Shown piece by piece: positions 61,112 through 64,000 of a stretch of 64,000 bases of DNA. The translations under genes were made by a program, and so were the position numbers. The notes below the pieces were generated by a model. It saw only the letters and a list, made by a program, of their open reading frames with translations. It searched no databases and had not been told where the DNA came from. How positions within the stretch are numbered: the stretch's first letter is position 1; each line of letters begins with the position of its first letter. Source of the stretch: Agromyces italicus DSM 16388 (GTDB lineage Bacteria; Actinomycetota; Actinomycetes; Actinomycetales; Microbacteriaceae); the NCBI RefSeq assembly GCF_000421545.1, contig NZ_ATXF01000006.1, positions 62,001 through 126,000 on the forward strand, written 5' to 3'.

Positions 61112-62109
61112 ACCCGTTGGGCACGATCGACATCCACACGCACTATGTGCCGAGCGCCTGGCCCGATCTGTCGACGCAGATCGGGCCGGGGGTCTGGCCG
61201 TCGCTGCGGGTCGACTCCGAGCGCGAGGCGATGATCATGCTCGGCGACACCGAGTTCCGTCGCGTGGGGGCCGACTGCTGGGATGCCGAGGCACGCCTCG
61301 CCGACATGGACGCCGACGGGGTCGACGTCCAGGTCGTCTCCCCCACGCCCGTGTTCTTCTCGTACGACAAGTCGGGTGACGAGGCCGCGAAGGTCGCGCG
61401 CATCTTCAACGACCTCGCCCTCGAGATCTGCGCACCGGCACCGGACCGCCTGCTGCCCTTCGCGCAGGTGCCCCTGCAAGACACGGATGCCGCGTGCACG
61501 GAGCTCGACCGGGCGATCGCCGCCGGGCATCGCGGGGTCGAGATCGGCAATCACGTCGGCGATCGCGACCTCGACGACGAGGGCGTCGTCACGTTCCTCC
61601 AGCACTGCGCGGCGCAGGGCGTGCCGGTGCTCGTGCACCCGTGGGACATGCCCGTCTCGCGCCGGCTCGACCGCTGGATGGCCCGCTGGCTCGCCGGCAT
61701 GCCCGCCGAGACGCACCTGTCGATCATCGCGATGATCCTCGGCGGCGTCTTCGACCGGGTGCCGCCGTCGCTCAGGATCGCCTTCGCCCACGGCGGCGGC
61801 TCGTTCGCGTTCTGGCTCGGCCGGTTCGAGAACGCCTGGCACCGCCGGCCCGACCTCATCGCGACGAGCGAGCGACCGCCCTCGGCGTACCTCGACCGCT
61901 TCAGCGTCGACTCGGTCGTCTTCGACGAAGCCCCGCTGCGCCTCCTCGTCGACACCCTCGGCGCCGGGCGGGTGATGGTCGGCAGCGACTACCCGTACCC
62001 GCTCGGCGAACGCCCGGTGGGTTCGGTGCTCGAACGCGCCGGGTTCCTGAGCGACGAGCAGCAGGCGGCGATCCGCCACGGCAACGCCCGCCGATTCCTC
62101 GCGATCTGA
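61072..62109 (+). CDS. nbaD: 2-amino-3-carboxymuconate-6-semialdehyde decarboxylase
   Basis: 345 aa if started at the GTG at 61072 (AGAAGG upstream, 40-nt overlap with the dioxygenase); the TTG at 61117 would start at GTIDIHTH, closer to the family norm. Amidohydrolase_2 zinc ligands: His-x-His in IDIHTHYVP, His in VLVHPWDMP, His in IAFAHGGGSFAFW and Asp in VGSDYPYPLGE. It decarboxylates the dioxygenase product to 2-aminomuconate semialdehyde, diverting it from spontaneous quinolinate formation. Confidence 0.94.
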   Translation: MPELRHRPPRQGLNPLGTIDIHTHYVPSAWPDLSTQIGPGVWPSLRVDSEREAMIMLGDTEFRRVGADCWDAEARLADMDADGVDVQVVSPTPVFFSYDKSGDEAAKVARIFNDLALEICAPAPDRLLPFAQVPLQDTDAACTELDRAIAAGHRGVEIGNHVGDRDLDDEGVVTFLQHCAAQGVPVLVHPWDMPVSRRLDRWMARWLAGMPAETHLSIIAMILGGVFDRVPPSLRIAFAHGGGSFAFWLGRFENAWHRRPDLIATSERPPSAYLDRFSVDSVVFDEAPLRLLVDTLGAGRVMVGSDYPYPLGERPVGSVLERAGFLSDEQQAAIRHGNARRFLAI

Positions 62110-62195
62110 GCAGGGCGTCCGCACCGCGGGCGCCCCGCCCGGCCCTCCTCGCCCTTCCACGCCCTTCCTCCGCCCCAGACCCAGGAGACCCGCAC

Positions 62196-63533
62196 ATGAG
62201 CCTTGCGACATCCGCCCCCGACGCGATCGACCGCGCGACCTGCGCCGCGCTCGACGCGGCCGACCCGCTCGCCCGCTTCCGCGAGCGCTTCGCGCTGCCC
62301 GAGGGTGTCGTCTACCTCGACGGCAACTCGCTCGGGGCACTGCCACGCGCGACGCCCGAGCACCTCCAGCGGGTCATCACCGAGGAGTGGGGAACGGGAC
62401 TCATCCGCAGCTGGAACGACGCCGGCTGGTTCGACAAGCCCACCGCACTCGGCGACCGCATCGCCCCGCTCGTCGGCGCCGCCCCCGGCGAGGTCGTGCT
62501 CGGCGACTCGACCTCGGCGAGTCTCTTCCAGGTGGTGACAGCCGCCGCGCGGCTCCGGCCGGGGCGCCGGGCCATCGTCTCGGAGCGCGCCAACTTCCCG
62601 ACCGACCTGTACGTGCTCGAGTCGGTGCAGGAGCTCCTCGGCGAACCCGGCCGACCCCTCGAACGCCGGCTGATCGACGACGACGGCCCCACCCTCGACG
62701 AGGTGCTCGACGACGACGTCGCGGTCGTCGTGCTCACCCACGTGAACTACCGCACCGGGCGCATGTTCGACCTGGCCGAGGTGACGAGGCGAGTGCACGA
62801 GGCCGGCGCGCTCATGGTGTGGGACCTCTGCCACAGCGTCGGCGCGGTGCCGGTCGAACTCAACGCCGCCGGGGCCGACTTCGCGATCGGCTGCACCTAC
62901 AAGTACCTGAACGGCGGGCCCGGCTCGCCCTCGTTCATCTGGGCCGCGGCCCGCCACCATGGCGTCGCCCGACCGCCGCTCACGGGCTGGCACGGCCACG
63001 CCCGCCCCTTCGACTTCACCGTCGGCTACGAGCCCGCCGACGGCATCACGCGATTCCGCGTCGGCACCCCGCAGCTGCTCGCGGTCGCCGGGCTCGAGGC
63101 GAGCCTCGACCTCTGGGCCGAGGTCGATCTGGCCGAGCTCAGGGAGAAGAGCCTGCGGCTGACCGAGCTGTTCATCTGCCTCGTCGACACGAGACTCGCC
63201 GAGTGGGGCATCGAGGTCGTGACGCCGCGGCAGTCGGCGCAGCGCGGCAGCCAGGTCGCGCTGCGAGCGGGCGGCGGGGCACGCGTCGGGGGCGGGGCGC
63301 TCCGGCCCGGCGACGGCGCACTCACCCCCGGCGACGGCTACGCCCTCATGCAGGCGCTCATCGAGCGCGGGGTGATCGGCGACTTCCGCGCGCCCGACCT
63401 CATGCGCTTCGGCTTCGCCCCCCTCTACGTCACGCACACCGACGTGTGGGACGCGGTCGCGGCGCTCGAGGACCTGCTCAGGAGCGGGAGCTGGCGCGAG
63501 CCCCGCTTCGCGCGACGTGGGGCGGTCACCTGA
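62196..63533 (+). CDS. kynU: Kynureninase
   Basis: 445 aa PLP enzyme, ATG behind CAGGAG. FALPEGVVYLDGNSLGALPR at the N-terminus, WDLCHSVGAVPVELNAAGADFAIGCTYKYLNGGPGSPSFIW with the PLP Lys236, and GWHGHARPFDF are diagnostic. It cleaves kynurenine or 3-hydroxykynurenine to alanine and (3-hydroxy)anthranilate. A Gly/Ala/Arg-rich insertion near residues 352-372 is unusual and probably a surface loop. It is the last gene of the operon; the tryptophan dioxygenase and kynurenine monooxygenase that would feed it are not in the window. Confidence 0.96.
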   Translation: MSLATSAPDAIDRATCAALDAADPLARFRERFALPEGVVYLDGNSLGALPRATPEHLQRVITEEWGTGLIRSWNDAGWFDKPTALGDRIAPLVGAAPGEVVLGDSTSASLFQVVTAAARLRPGRRAIVSERANFPTDLYVLESVQELLGEPGRPLERRLIDDDGPTLDEVLDDDVAVVVLTHVNYRTGRMFDLAEVTRRVHEAGALMVWDLCHSVGAVPVELNAAGADFAIGCTYKYLNGGPGSPSFIWAAARHHGVARPPLTGWHGHARPFDFTVGYEPADGITRFRVGTPQLLAVAGLEASLDLWAEVDLAELREKSLRLTELFICLVDTRLAEWGIEVVTPRQSAQRGSQVALRAGGGARVGGGALRPGDGALTPGDGYALMQALIERGVIGDFRAPDLMRFGFAPLYVTHTDVWDAVAALEDLLRSGSWREPRFARRGAVT

Positions 63534-63589
63534 CCTCCAGCCAGCGATCGCGGCATCACGCAACATTCAACGGATGTCACGGGGCCGAT

Positions 63590-63627
63590 GTGTACACTCA
63601 GGGCATCATGTTCGCCGGCGTGTACAC
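63590..63627. promoter_or_regulatory. Two GTGTACAC palindromes upstream of the PucR-type gene
   Basis: Perfect copies at 63590-63597 and 63620-63627, exactly 30 nt apart (about three helical turns), ~70-100 nt before the start. The same octamer lies upstream of gabT (45789-45796). Confidence 0.6.
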
Positions 63628-63694
63628 CACCTCGCCGGTCGAGTAGGCTCCGTCGGGGCTGACTCGTGACCACCCGGGAACACCGAGGAGCCCC

Positions 63695-64000
63695 GTGAAG
63701 CCCACCGTGCAGACCCTGCTCGCCAACCCCGAGCTCGGCCTCGGCCTGCTGACCGCCGCCGATACCCTGCCCGACGGTGCGCTCGACGCCCCGGTCGTGT
63801 GGGCCCACAGTTCCGACCTCGCCGACCCGACGCCGTTCCTCGACGCCGGCCACGTGCTGCTGACGACCGGCACCCAGTTCGCCGAGGGCGTCGTGGGCGA
63901 CGACAGCGGCGACGCAGGGTTCGCCGAGGCCTACGTCCGGCGACTCCGCGAGCGGGGCATCGCGGCGCTCGGCTTCGGCACCGAGGTGATCCGCGCCGGC
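63695..64000 (+). CDS. PucR-family regulator, N-terminal part (truncated by window edge)
   Basis: 102 codons from GTG 63695 (GAGGAGC upstream), open to the right edge. The sequence KPTVQTLLANPELGLGLLTAADTLPDGALDAPVVWAHSSDLADPTPFLDAGHVLLTTG is the typical PucR N-terminal domain; the CdaR-like and C-terminal HTH parts lie outside. PucR-type GabR activates gabTDP in corynebacteria, and the shared GTGTACAC sites suggest that this protein controls gabT as well as itself. Confidence 0.9.
   Translation, partial: MKPTVQTLLANPELGLGLLTAADTLPDGALDAPVVWAHSSDLADPTPFLDAGHVLLTTGTQFAEGVVGDDSGDAGFAEAYVRRLRERGIAALGFGTEVIRAG

Overview
The window is chromosomal DNA of a very high-GC actinobacterium. Ribosomal-protein and NusG sequences, GTG/TTG starts, many -10 hexamers lying only 6-7 nt before a start codon (leaderless transcripts), HadA/HadB-MurB synteny and the interspersed repeats all suggest Microbacteriaceae (an Agromyces-like relative is my guess, not proven). 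About 65 protein genes, one tRNA and several repeat families can be supported. No rRNA, transposase, integrase or CRISPR array was seen.

Layout. 0-5 kb: end of a GntR-type regulator, a soluble Cache-domain sensor, a succinate-semialdehyde-type aldehyde dehydrogenase and an APC permease; the last two share a 20-nt upstream motif. 5-8.7 kb: acylphosphatase, an SPW membrane protein, then the conserved tRNA-Trp-secE-nusG-rplK-rplA block on the minus strand. 8.8-15.9 kb: dNTPase, aspartate-type aminotransferase, the LysG/LysE basic amino acid exporter pair, and a 2-oxoglutarate oxygenase preceded by a cysteine-rich leader peptide. 16-22 kb: an ABC exporter with a two-component system, and a TetR-regulated drug exporter. 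22.7-26.8 kb: a PspC-type envelope-stress sensor kinase and regulator divergent from a PspC membrane protein. 27-29.5 kb: hadA-hadB-murB. 29.6-33.4 kb: TetR, MFS permease and amidohydrolase around a palindromic operator.

33.4-37.1 kb is an island of visibly lower GC. It holds a tightly coupled five-gene minus-strand operon: a small secreted two-cysteine protein, a lipoprotein, a membrane-anchored adaptor, an ABC ATPase and a MacB/FtsX-like permease. It looks like an acquired secreted-peptide and export or immunity system and is the best candidate here for something undescribed.

37.5-50.3 kb forms a polyamine and GABA module: APC permease, universal stress protein, putrescine oxidase, GabD, glutamate-family dehydrogenase, GabT and a polyamine/iron-type ABC transporter. 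Putrescine would be imported, oxidised to 4-aminobutanal, converted to GABA and fed into succinate. A PucR-type regulator begins at the right edge, and its promoter shares a GTGTACAC palindrome with gabT.

50.3-63.5 kb: an MFS exporter, an LVIVD-repeat protein, a repeat-filled gap, then a LysR-controlled operon for the meta-cleavage route of 3-hydroxyanthranilate (kynureninase, ring-cleaving dioxygenase, decarboxylase, semialdehyde dehydrogenase, deaminase, decarboxylase, hydratase, aldolase, acylating acetaldehyde dehydrogenase). It would carry kynurenine-derived aromatics to pyruvate and acetyl-CoA. The upper steps are not in the window.

Three copies of a 73-74 nt four-box palindromic element (2.7, 29.5 and 40.0 kb) link otherwise unrelated intergenic regions.
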